NCBI RefSeq assembly: GCF_000003815.2
Contig: NC_049988.1
Span: 21,733,845-21,773,205, forward strand
Length of the DNA stretch: 39,361 nt
Source: Branchiostoma floridae
Lineage: Eukaryota; Chordata; Leptocardii; Amphioxiformes; Branchiostomatidae
Direction of reading: 5' to 3'
Within the stretch, counting starts at the first letter, position 1, and each line of letters opens with the position of its first letter. The notes beneath the pieces are model-generated. The model did no database searches and was not told where the DNA came from. It worked only from the letters and a program-made list of their open reading frames with translations. The position numbers and the translations under genes were made by a program. Positions 29,657-39,361 of this stretch are shown here, piece after piece.

Positions 29657-30480
29657 ATTTCAAACAAAAATTGCAAAAGCCTTTAATGCAAAAATGATGG
29701 GAATCTTATAGTTGTGACATGTGGAAGTTAGTTGAAGATGAACATTCCATGCATAAATTAATTCATGGAGGTACTCTAGTTAGTATTGCCAGTTAGTATT
29801 GTTATAGACACATCACTCATCCCTGCCATTTCTGTTCATGTTTTCCAGGACGTCCGTAGGTGTCAGGCGGAACTCTCACCACCACTGTACAGCGGCTCTC
29901 CGGCAATCCGCAGTAAAACTGACCTACAAAACGTGAAACTTGGAATTATAGCAACAGAGGAAATCAGCACGTTGTTTTATGAGTACGTTTAAGAGTGTGT
30001 CGAGTAGAAAACTGATGGAAGAAATAGTGAATGGGCACCAAAGCGATGGATCACGTAATGTACAGTGGTAGACACGCCTGAGTTTTCATACAGAGAAAAT
30101 GTTTCTTGAAATATGCACGTAGCAATTTTTAAACATAGAAAATATTCTAGAAGCTGGAAAGCTGCTGGCTTGGCTGTATCAAACCCATCGCCTGTTGTTG
30201 GAGCGTTTCATACAAAAGCTGAACAGACAGGTTTAACAACTTCACTTATACTAATAAAGCGTTACCTCACTGTTTTCACAATAGACGGACTTTCTTTTGT
30301 TGTTGTAAAAGAGCACAGTGCCAGAACTGCTGGTATTTATTGATGGAAGGTCCTTTGTAACAAGACTGAACCAAGTTATAGAGATTTTTTTGCTGTTCTC
30401 CGATGTTTGTAGACTGTGCTCATTTGAGCCTGGACCACTGAAGAAGCCAGATTGGTGAAACCGGTTTGTGTGACAGACTG

Positions 30481-30486
30481 AATAAA
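30481..30486 (+). promoter_or_regulatory. Poly(A) signal of G6
   Basis: AATAAA after GTGTGACAGACTG in the conserved 3'-end block. Confidence 0.7.
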
Positions 30487-30914
30487 AGTTATAAACGGCA
30501 ACTCTGCGGCTCCGGCTGTCTTACTGAGGGGTGACTTTGTTGAGAAAGATGTCGGTTAGCGTGAGGATCAGTCTGCAATGTCTCCAGAAAAATAACACGG
30601 GGATTCAATTACTACATTATGAGTTCTCCCGTACAAACCTTTTTGATGTTTCTCCCTCCCAGCCCAGATTAACTCCTTTTTCTAGAAAATTAGTCTGCCA
30701 CTTGCAGAAAAACAAAATGCCACTTGTATCACCTAATGCCACGTCATCCCTCCAGATGAATATAAATATGGCCTGTTGTTGTTGTTTGTGTTAAATCGGT
30801 ATGTTTTGTATTATCATTGTGGAACTCTGGTATCTTAAGGCCTCATCAATTCAATTTCGTGGTTCTTGGCCCAAAAAATATATTCTGGTTATGCTGAACT
30901 GAAAGAAAAACATA

Positions 30915-31350
30915 GCGTACAGACATGTGTGTGTGTTAATGTGTATGTGTGAATATACACTGTGCGGCTTATGTGTGTGCGCACATGATTGTGTGTGTTA
31001 AATTCATGTGTATGTATACGTGTGCATATACACTGCATGCATGTGTGTGAACTATGTGGCACTGTGCATACATGCATGTATATGTGTGTCTAAGCATCTG
31101 TGTATAAGCACATTGTGTGTGTGTATGTGAATATAGGCATGTGTGTGCAGGTGTGTATAGGCTTGAAACGTAGTACGAGAGGAACACAAATAGATATCAA
31201 TTATGCAAATCATGACTAAATTTGCATAATTGATTAGAAAACCAGGTAAATTGTGCTGATAAGAGCCTTCTTTGTACATCATTTGCATTGAGACAAACGT
31301 ACTTGGCGAAGATCGTGGTTAAGCTTATATTGAAAAGAAAGATAGTATAC
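30915..31350. mobile_element. Second copy of the TG-rich repeat block
   Basis: TG/TGCATATACACTG-rich DNA followed by TATCAATTATGCAAATCATG, ACTTGGCGAAGATCGTGG and AAGCTTATATTG, as in 17137-17690 but shorter. Confidence 0.5.
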
Positions 31351-32503
31351 GGCAATTGCTGCGCTGTTCACTGACGTTCATGATACCTGTCAATCACTGT
31401 TATAAAAATTTACATGATCATATGACTGAAATTAAACGTTATGAAAACAAACTCTGAAATTCCCTGTTTCTAATGTTGTTACAGTTGGGAGGAATATAAG
31501 TTAATACAGCACATAGTGAGAATTTTACGTGTTTTACCCAAAATTTCAGGAAGGGTTTGCAACGTATCCAGAAAAACACGCGGATTTAATGACTACATCA
31601 ACACTTAAGAGTTTTCACGTACAAACTTTTCTATGTTTCTCCGTCTCAGTCCAGATTAACTTCTTATCCCAGAAGATGTCTGCCACTCGCAGAAAAACAA
31701 AAGGCCATTCGTACCACCTGATGCCACGTCATCCCTCCAAATAAAGGCAAATGTGGTCTTACGTCATCAGACTAATCAAGGTATTACTTGGTATATTCAT
31801 GTCTTTCACATTTATGCACTGCACGACACAACATAAAATTATTATGATAAAATATATACTTATTTCTACAGTTTTATAGCAAAATCTGTCAGATAATGTA
31901 CAGGGATGCATGAATCAAATTCATTCTACGAGTTTACCCAAATCAGTTTAACAATATATTCACATTCTCCTTGTCGACCCTGACGTTCTGACATGTAAAA
32001 GACGCCACCTGACACCTCTTAGCAAAACTGCAGCGCTAAGCATGGGATTGTCACTTGGGTGTTGCTTGGGTGAAGACGCCAAGATAATGAAAATTTATTG
32101 TAGAAAATCTGTAAAGGTATGCGTTAAAGTAAAACTCTTATGTGTGATTACTGTCTACGTGTTTGACGAAGACCGAAAATTTCAGTGGAAGAAAATAAAC
32201 ACAACTGTTTTTCTCTTATGGGTGAATATAGATGCATGCAATGCATTTGATAGGTTTGCAAACATGATGAAAAAGGTAGAAAGTCTTTCAAATTTGTTTT
32301 CGATACCTCTCTTTCAATATGCAACAAACAAACAAAGAAAACGATTACGTGTGTATCTGATTTGTCTGGAAACGTGCGTTGTTTGATACCCACGGTTTTC
32401 TTTCATCTTTGGTTTCTAATTTCTTCATATTTCACATTATGTTCGGACCTCGCCTGACGCAGGGCGTGTATTTTTGCTGTGCTGAAACCTGACAAGTCGC
32501 ACC

Positions 32504-35500
32504 ATGCCGGGAGGGCAACAGCAGTCCCAAACTGGTGACACAGGTAAATGTATTTTTCAAAATATCTTCTCTCTACATATATCAGCAGGAGAGAGGATTT
32601 CTCTAAAAATCCACGTAGTGACAACTCTAAGGTTTAAAATTACTTAGTGCCGGCTATTCTATATTTATGACAGTATTTTCTCTAGGGGGGGGGGGGGGGG
32701 TAAGGGGACAACCTCGCCATATGCGGAATGGTATAATGAGGGGTAAATCCGCCATTTCTTACTGTGAAGTAAATCCCCGTTACATAAGGAGCATCGGGCG
32801 TTAAGTTCCTCCTTAGTCCCGGCTCACTCGAGAAGAGTAGGGACATTTCGCTGAAAATATAACCAGTTGGGAACGCAGCATCGCTGTTAAAGATGGAACG
32901 TACAATCAAAAGCCATGCAATGCATGAAATATTGTAATATCGCACAATTTAAGGTAACCACGATGATCAAGTAATGTTTATCTCCCAGGAGTATGTTTCC
33001 CCGAATCCCGGAGTACTTTCGCTAACCAGTCACTAAGTTGAATGCTACGCGATCACCTAGTCATCATAAGATTTCCTCTACGACACAATTACTCGAGTAT
33101 GAAGAACGATTTTTGGAAGGTGCAATGTNNNNNNNNNNNNNNNNNNNNNNNNNNNNNNNNNNNNNNNNNNNNNNNNNNNNNNNNNNNNNNNNNNNNNNNN
33201 NNNNNNNNNNNNNNNNNNNNNNNNNNNNNNNNNNNNNNNNNNNNNNNNNNNNNNNNNNNNNNNNNNNNNNNNNNNNNNNNNNNNNNNNNNNNNNNNNNNN
33301 NNNNNNNNNNNNNNNNNNNNNNNNNNNNNNNNNNNNNNNNNNNNNNNNNNNNNNNNNNNNNNNNNNNNNNNNNNNNNNNNNNNNNNNNNNNNNNNNNNNT
33401 CAACTTTATACTTTTGCGTGTGGTTAATTTGGAAATTTCTCGCAGGTACCACACCCATGCAGCAGACTGATTGGCAGGCACGTGCGGACGCCGCTGCGAG
33501 TGAACCCAACCCAATACACGCGTCCGGAGAAGGTAGAATTTTTTTTCAAGCCCGCCCATAGAATAATGTTTTTGTCTCGCTTTGATACGTTTTACTGTAT
33601 GAAGTGTAACTTATGTCACTTTCCTCCAGATACCACAAGTGTACCCATGCAGCAGCCGCAGACTGAGTGGCGGTCCATTGCCGACGCCGCTGCAAGCATA
33701 CCCAACGCTTTGTACGTCTCAAGAGCAGGTAAAAGTTTGAACTCCTGCGGTCCGTGTCTTGCTGTGTCTGGTCACAGGCATCGCACGATTGCATTATTGA
33801 GAAAGTCATGCGGGTGTCGTATAAAATCCCATCGGGCTGCGGATTCGTCCCCCGTACGTGCCAGTTCGGGCGCCGCGCCTGCCCTGTTCAGCCTGAAAGT
33901 TTTAAGAAATACGTGGCGGACGTAGCCTCCAAAAAAGTACGGACAAATTGCACGTACGGCGGGTTGTGCCCCAAAAAACGGCGTTGGGCTGTAACAAATT
34001 TGGACAAATCCCACGTTTGTGTTAAAAACTACAGTTTAGCTTTATAAAAAGTATACACTGTTTTCTAAGCTATTGTTTTGTAACAGACAGCACGTATACG
34101 GGAGGAGCAAGGCGCCGTGCTTTCTGTAGCTTCATCCACTCCCACCGCAGCTGCATCGCCGCCGGCATTGCCGTGCTGCTTAGCCTGGTCGCTGTGGGAC
34201 TCTCCCCTCTGACGTTCATCAATAAAGAGGTAAACGCTCTTGTCGCTCGTTTAGTGTTGACTAAGTATATCACACAATAAATTTTTGCTTTGTTATCTTT
34301 TATTACGTCTTGTATTCTGAACTAAATGGTAGAATATACGATTATACGTTTGCAGGTGGTATCTGAACTGTCCACCACTGTTGACGTCTTGAAGCAAGAC
34401 CGAGATGAAATGCGCCAACTATCCGCCACTGTTGACGCCTTGAGGCGTGACCAAGACAACATGTCCACAACTGTTGACGCCTTGAAGCGCGACCAAGACG
34501 ACATGCACCAACTGTCCGCCACTGTTGACGCCTTGAAGCGTGACCAAGACGTCATGTCTACCACTGTTGACGCCTTGAAGCGTTACCAAGACATGTCCAC
34601 AACTGTTGACGCCTTGAAACTCGGCCTGGACAAGGAGCGAAGCCGAATCGCCGCCTTGGAGCAGCGTCTTCACGAGATGCGTAAGACGCCAGGTACTAGT
34701 AAGTTGGGTTTTCCTTCTGATGTGTATTGCTTGTGATGGTGTATTGAACAATATCGTTTGTTTAGAAACTTGAAAACCTGTGGTATTATCATTATCCTAT
34801 CAAACGATATAATTTTCCTTATCAATATTTCATGTGCAGGTGTTTTTTTCATTAATGGATAAAGTACATCTTCTTTCTACCAACACATTTAATGTACTTA
34901 CATCTCTTGTTACATGCCAGATGTCATATTTGAACAATGTCATAGTGTTTTACTGTCTCGTTTTGGTTATTAGTTATGCTGGTATCAAAGGAAAGTACAC
35001 AACCTAATGTGGAGATATTTTGATCTTGTGACGTAAATGTAATGATTTATTAGTGATGGAATTCTGGAACATCTTTAAGGTCACAAGTGTCTATTCCTTC
35101 GGTTCAGTTGACCAATGTTTTTTTCCAGCATCTTGTCCTGAAGGTTACGCAGTGTTCCGTGGAATCTGCTACAAGGCCTTCAATACTCCAAAGACCTTCA
35201 GCGATGCGGCCGCGGCCTGTGGTGAAGACGGCGGCACCCTCGCCATGCCCCGAGACGCTGAGACCAACGCCTTCCTGATCTCCCTGCACAATGCCGTGAG
35301 TGACAAGACGAAATTCTGGTTCGGCCTGCACGATCGGCGCGAAGAGGGACGTTTTGAGTGGGTGGATGGTTCTGCACTTGGGACCTACAGCTTCTGGGCT
35401 CCGCATGAACCAAACAACTTTGGGGGCAGAGAGGATTGCGTTATTTACAGATCATCATTTAAAGAAGAGTGGAACGACGCACCATGCATCGATACGAATC

Positions 35501-35692
35501 GCTTCATATGCCAGGCTGCCCCAGGTACTGGCTATAACGTCCCATTTCCTGGTAAACATACCACAGCTTAATATTCATCAGACTAAGCTCATGACACCAT
35601 TAATGCTCTTGTTATAAAACATTTCAAAGCAGATCGATCACTCCACATCTCATCCCGGCCATTTCTGTTCATGTTTTCCAGGACGTCCATAG
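32504..35692 (+). CDS. G7: lectin receptor, tail type B
   Basis: Exons 32504-32543, 33446-33532, 33630-33728, 34087-34229, 34356-34680, 35129-35524 and 35682-35692 join in phase to 366 residues, if the gap at 33129-33399 hides no exon. The tail is MPGGQQQSQTGDTG plus two cassettes: one ends PNPIHASGEG, where the NPxY Tyr is His, and the other ends IPNALYVSRAG. So G7 has lost the canonical NPxY motifs of G2. The transmembrane exon is three bases short before the helix (GGARRR). The neck is 108 residues with alternating 17- and 14-residue units and one 13-residue unit (KRYQDMSTTVDAL). The CTLD (about 232-363) has HEPN and EWND, an intact Ca2+/sugar site. It ends Arg-Pro-TAG. It is closest to G2 in tail and binding site. 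Confidence 0.87.
32685..32700. repeat. G16 homopolymer
   Basis: Sixteen consecutive Gs in G7 intron 1. The count may be unreliable. Confidence 0.85.
33129..33399. other. Assembly gap, 271 N
   Basis: Ns in G7 intron 1. By comparison with G2 the gap replaces intron sequence just before the first cassette, but it is large enough to hide one 80-95 base cassette. Confidence 0.95.
33446..33532 (+). CDS. G7 tail cassette 1 (NPIH)
   Basis: Exon of 87 bases, phase 1-1, counterpart of 7426-7506. The TAC codon of the NPxY Tyr is CAC, giving NPIH. Confidence 0.8.
33630..33728 (+). CDS. G7 tail cassette 2 (NALY)
   Basis: Exon of 99 bases, phase 1-1, counterpart of 7798-7890, with two extra residues at its start (DTTSVPMQQPQ against GTTPVQQPQ). 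Confidence 0.8.
33729..34086. other. GC-rich insert in G7 intron
   Basis: The stretch about 33760-34030 is far GC-richer than other introns here and holds GTACG-rich pieces such as CCCCCGTACGTGCC and GCACGTACGGCGGG. An open frame (33754-34047) crosses it but resembles nothing known. It may be a dispersed element. The G2 counterpart intron has no such sequence. Confidence 0.45.
34356..34680 (+). repeat. G7 neck repeats, 5 units
   Basis: Units of 17, 14, 17, 14 and 13 residues between the head VVSELSTTVDVL and the cap KLGLDKERSRIAALEQRL. Confidence 0.85.
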
Positions 35693-38600
35693 GCGACAGG
35701 CGGAACTCTCGCCACCATTGTCCAGCGGCTGTCCGGCAATCCGCAGTGAGACTAACCTGTAACACGTTAAGTATGCTAACGTGTAACACGTTAAGTAAGG
35801 AATTGTACCGATGGATCCAAACAGCACGTTTTATGAATTTTCTTAAGAGGTGGTCAATTAGTAAAATAACACATGAGAATAGCGAATACGCACCAAAACA
35901 ATGATGCAATATCTGTGCAAAGATAGACACGCCTCAGCTCATATATATATAGAGAGAATGTACACATCTTTTTGCACATAGCCATTTTTTACATAGAAAA
36001 CATGCTAATTAGCGGAAAGCTCCTGGTTTGGTCGTATGAAAGCCATTACCCTTTTTTGTGATGTTTCCTGCAAAAGGCTGAACAGACAGGACAGACAAAA
36101 TGCGGTAAAAAAAATTCACTCATTTCACACGTTATGTTACTTCATATTTACAGTAGGCTGTCGTGACTAAACGATAGATGTTCCATTTTTGTTCTCCTGC
36201 ATCTTCTCCTTTTCCTGTGACTTTTTTAACAGGACGAATGCGCGCGGATAATCAAATCCACATGACAAAAGTGGACGAAAATTTGCCAGAAATGCAGTAT
36301 TTATTGGGGGGACGTTCCTTTGCTATAGGCCTTAACCAAGTTATAGAGATTTTCTTGTCGTTCTCCCAAGTTTGTAGACTGTGCTCATTTGAGCCTGGAC
36401 CACTGAAGAAGCCACATTGGTGAAACCGGTCTGTGTGACAGACTGAATAAAAGTTGTAAGCTGGAACTCTGCGGCTCCGGCTGTCTTACTGAGGGTGACT
36501 GTGGTGAGAAAGTTGTCGGTTAGCGTGAGGATCAGTCCACTCCATATATGCTAGTTATCCAGATTTGGACAATGACCATTAAAACCTCATGAGGCATGAA
36601 GGTGCAGCGCTTACAATGTGTTAGCGGTTGAGCTGAGTGTGAGTTATGCTAGTAGATTAGCATGGCTATATTACAGCACAGCCTACAGGGCGTGATGTAC
36701 CCAAAACCTGTGTTCCACTCATGGCCGCCTTGTGTTACCCAAAGTGCCCAACATCACATTGCCACAAGACAGGGACCCGGCCGGGCAGCTTTAGGGAACG
36801 AAAATTCCGATATGAAAAAATGAAAAAAAAAAGAACGAAATTAATTCAACAGCATGCCTTGTGCATATTTATTGGCATATACAAACTGTAATTTTTCGTT
36901 TCCGCAAACGGCCAGACCAGGCCCTGGGTAGTAATGTGACGTAGGCCTAAGTACTACTTTACAAGAACAAATGCTTCATTCTTCAGATATAATCACCATC
37001 CACTCTGAATTTAAGTTACTTTCTCCTGGCTAAAATAAGTGGAAACATCGACAAACACATAAGAAAAACACAAAAAACCTCCATTTTTTTCGCGGAGGTA
37101 AAGACAACACCTCGGAGGTTGAATCTCTGAGTTTAAGTTGCTTACTCCCTGCTGGCTAAAGTAAGTGGAGACATAGACAGTCACACCATTTATCAGGGAG
37201 GTAAAAACAACACAAATTTAGGAGTAGTTGCTGTAGAAAGACATAACTATATGTCTCATTTCTAAACTATCATTCAGTCTCAGAAGTTCGTTGGTTTGAA
37301 ACGTTGTGATCTGCAGTGCAATGACGAAGGGTCTGCAATGTCTGAATAAAAACATGGAGATTCAAAGACTACATTATGAGTTCTCACGTACGAACTTTTT
37401 CATGTTTCTACCTCTCGTCTTAGAGTAACTTCGTTTCCCAGAAAATTAGTCTGCCACTTGCAAAAAAACAAAATGCCATTCGCACCACCTGATATCGATG
37501 CCACGTCATCTCTCCAGATGAATGTTAATATGGCCTGTTGTTGTTTGTGTTTACTGGGTATGTTGTGTATTATTATTGTGGAACTCTAGTATCTTTAGGT
37601 TTCATCAATTCAATTTCGCTGTTCTTGGACCCAAAAAAGATATTCTGGTTATGCTGAACTGAAAGAACGACATAGCGTATAGCCGCGCTGTTCCTTGACG
37701 TTCATGACACATGTCAATCACTGTAGTCTAAAATGTACTCGATCATATTACTGAAGTTAAACGTTCTAAAACAAGCTCTGAATTCCTCTGTTTTAAATGC
37801 AGTTACACTTGAAATGAATGTGAGTAATTGCAGCATACAGTGCTATATTATAGTACACTTTACGTGTTTAACCCAGAATTTCAGAAAGGGTTTGTAATGT
37901 CTCCAGAAAAACACGGAGATTTAATGACTACATTTACACTTAAGAGTTTTCATGTAAAAAACAACTTTTTCATCTCTCCATTTCAGGCCAGATTAACTTC
38001 GAAAATTAGTCTCCCACTTGCAGAAAAACAAAATGCCATTCGCACCACATGATGCCACGTCATCCCTCCAAATATGGTTAGATGTGATCTTACGTCGTCA
38101 GACTAATTAAGGTATTACTTGGTATATTCATGTGTCTTACACATTTATGTACTGCACGACACAACATAAAATTATTATGATAAAATATACTTATTTCTAC
38201 ATGTTTATATCAAAATCTGTCAGATAATTTACAGGGATGCATGAATCAAATTCATTTCTACGAGATTTCCACGATCAGTTTAACAATATATACATATTCT
38301 CCTTGTCGACCCTGACGTTCTGACATGTAAATGACGCCACCTGACAACTCTTAGCAATACTGCAGCGCTAAGCATGGGTTTGTCACTTGGGTGATGTTTG
38401 GGTGAAGACGCCGAATGAAAACTTATTGTAGAAAATCTATAAAAGCATGAAACGTAAAATTCTTAAGTGTGTTTACTGACTACAAGTGTGACGAAGACCG
38501 AAAATTTCAGAGAAAGAAAATAAACACAACTGTTTTCTCTTATGGGTGAATATAGATGAATTCAATGCATTTGATGGGTTTTCAAACATGATGAAAAAGG

Positions 38601-38823
38601 TAGAAAGTCTTTCAAATTTGTTTTCGATACCTCTCTTTCAATATGCAACAACAACAAAAAACGATTACGTGTGCATCTGATTTGTCTGGAAATGTGCTTT
38701 GTTTTTCACTCGTGATTTTCTTTCATCTTTGGTTTCTAATTTCTTCTATTTCACATTGCGACTCAGACCCCGCCTGACGCAGGACGTGTATTTTTGCTGT
38801 GCAGAAACCTGACAAGTCGCACC
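35693..38823. other. G7 3' UTR and upstream region of G8
   Basis: The poly(A) signal is at 36446-36451. Two orphan MYEQ-type upstream modules lie at about 37320-37605 and 37885-38135. The TG-rich block found between such modules elsewhere is missing near 37680. The stretch 37880-38823 is a paralogue of 31540-32503. One MPGG-type module (about 38540-38700) and the leader precede ATG 38824. No gene was seen. Confidence 0.6.
36446..36451 (+). promoter_or_regulatory. Poly(A) signal of G7
   Basis: AATAAA after CTGTGTGACAGACTG in the conserved 3'-end block. Confidence 0.7.
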
Positions 38824-38863
38824 ATGCCGGGAGGGCAACAGCAGTCCCACACTGATGACACGG
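38824..38863 (+). CDS. G8: first exon of another MPGG-type lectin receptor
   Basis: The exon codes for MPGGQQQSHTDDTG with a phase 1 donor (ACGG|gtaaaa), and has the same leader and spacing as the first exons of G1, G2, G5 and G7. The rest lies beyond the right edge, so tail type A or B cannot be told. By its upstream region it is the closest sister of G7. Confidence 0.78.
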
Positions 38864-39361
38864 GTAAAAATATTTTTTAAAATATTTTCTCTCTACATAT
38901 GTCAGCGGCCAATGGGATTTGTTTAAAAAATCCATGTAATGACAACACTAAGGTTTAAAATTAATCAGTGCCAGGCTATTCCATATTTTTATTCTTTTAA
39001 ATATCATTCGGCCGAGGCATGAAGCTCGAAAGATGCACATCTATGACAGTTTTTTTGTCTACCCCTGCTTGCGGAATGGTGTAATGAGGCGTTGCATCCA
39101 ACATTTCGCATGGCGAAGTAAATCCCCGTACATGGAATGCGCCAGCGCTAAAATGCCCTCTATTGTTAATTGACAAACCTCTGTAAGTAAAATAGCCCGG
39201 CTCACTTATCGAGAAGAGTAGGTGCGTCTGGCTGAAGACAACCAGTTTGGAACCCGGAATCGCTGCTCAAGATGATACGTACCATTAAAAGCCAGAAAAT
39301 GTATGCCATATTATGATATCGCACAATTTAAGGTAACCACGATGATCAAACAATGTTTTTT
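38864..39361. other. G8 intron 1, start
   Basis: Matches intron 1 of G7 and G5, including AAGTAAATCCCCGTACATGG and GAGAAGAGTAGGTGCGT. No exon was seen before the window ends. Confidence 0.6.

Larger units (their letters stand above)
27577..29859 (+). pseudogene. G6: lectin receptor, tail type C, neck exon broken
   Basis: The tail exon 27577-27802 (MYEQAEPVLYPF...KRYAKYTSAG) and transmembrane exon 27970-28115 are open and well spliced. The neck exon (28272-28852 by homology) has its acceptor changed from cag to tcg and three frameshifts: loss of two bases near 28490 (GACGACGTCC), gain of a G near 28543 (CACTGGTTGACG) and loss of a T near 28765 (GACGCCTGAAG). The net change is not a multiple of three. 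Skipping the exon is no rescue, since it is phase 0 in and 1 out. The CTLD exon 29105-29509 is open, with EPN, a five-residue loop insertion and KWYD. The last exon, 29849-29859, is normal. The intact outer exons suggest a young pseudogene, or an error-rich assembly of a repeat. Confidence 0.78.
29860..32503. other. G6 3' UTR and long upstream region of G7
   Basis: The poly(A) signal is at 30481-30486. Right after it come two orphan copies of the MYEQ-type upstream module (about 30573-30860 and 31545-31805) with a TG-rich repeat block (30915-31350) between them, though no MYEQ exon follows. The stretch 31540-32503 is closely related to 37880-38823. One MPGG-type module (about 32205-32390) and the leader precede ATG 32504. 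Confidence 0.6.

Noticed and set aside
33038-33559. Open frames spanning the 271-N gap
   Set aside because: They are open only because Ns contain no stop codon.
36390-36460. Hammerhead-ribozyme-like core in the 3' block (CTGAAGA, small GCC/GGT stem, GAAA)
   Set aside because: No stem I partner follows the expected cleavage position, and the core is mutated in G0 and G1. The resemblance is probably chance or a retroelement tail.

Overview
The window looks like animal (invertebrate chordate) genomic DNA. It holds small GT-AG exons of higher GC in AT-rich introns, AATAAA poly(A) signals, microsatellites and MITE-like repeats. The protein family and repeat style fit amphioxus (Branchiostoma), but the species call is an inference. 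No tRNA, rRNA, CRISPR or prokaryotic gene was seen.

The whole window is one head-to-tail array of nine related genes, all on the + strand: a 5'-truncated gene (G0, 50-1276), G1 (2644-5180), G2 (6764-11121), G3 (13440-15402), G4 (18190-21093), G5 (22890-26149), G6 (27577-29859), G7 (32504-35692) and the first exon of G8 (38824-38863). Each gene encodes, in order, a cytoplasmic tail (one to four exons), a conserved exon with one transmembrane helix and no signal peptide (type II membrane protein), one exon with a coiled-coil neck of 14- or 17-residue repeats, one exon with a long-form C-type lectin domain (CTLD), and a tiny last exon that adds only Arg-Pro-stop. The layout resembles necked type II lectin receptors (DC-SIGN or CD23-like architecture), but the neck repeats are their own family.

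Three tail types are visible. Type A (G1, G5) starts MPGG/MPGH and has a long exon with a YYTI motif. Type B (G2, G7) starts MPGG and has two or three short, symmetric phase 1-1 cassettes, several carrying NPxY or a relic of it. Type C (G3, G4, G6) starts MYEQ in a single exon equivalent to the 3' half of the type A exon. Tail type tracks the sugar-binding site: all type C CTLDs have lost the Asn of the WND motif (WVD, WVD, WYD), while G0, G2, G5 and G7 keep EPN plus WND; G1 has lost both. Neck length runs from 33 to 258 residues while the CTLD stays near 128-135.

G1, G2, G4 and G7 have complete in-phase exon sets. G3 has lost the neck-exon splice donor, G5 has a one-base insertion in its tail exon, and G6 has a mutated acceptor plus three frameshifts in its neck exon.

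Between genes lie conserved 3' ends (poly(A) module), two kinds of upstream module (one for MPGG starts, one for MYEQ starts, the latter also as orphan copies), microsatellites and insertions that can be dated against empty paralogous sites. Two assembly gaps (3014-3113, 33129-33399) fall in first introns. The region looks like a fast-evolving lectin receptor cluster in which tail, neck and binding site vary semi-independently.
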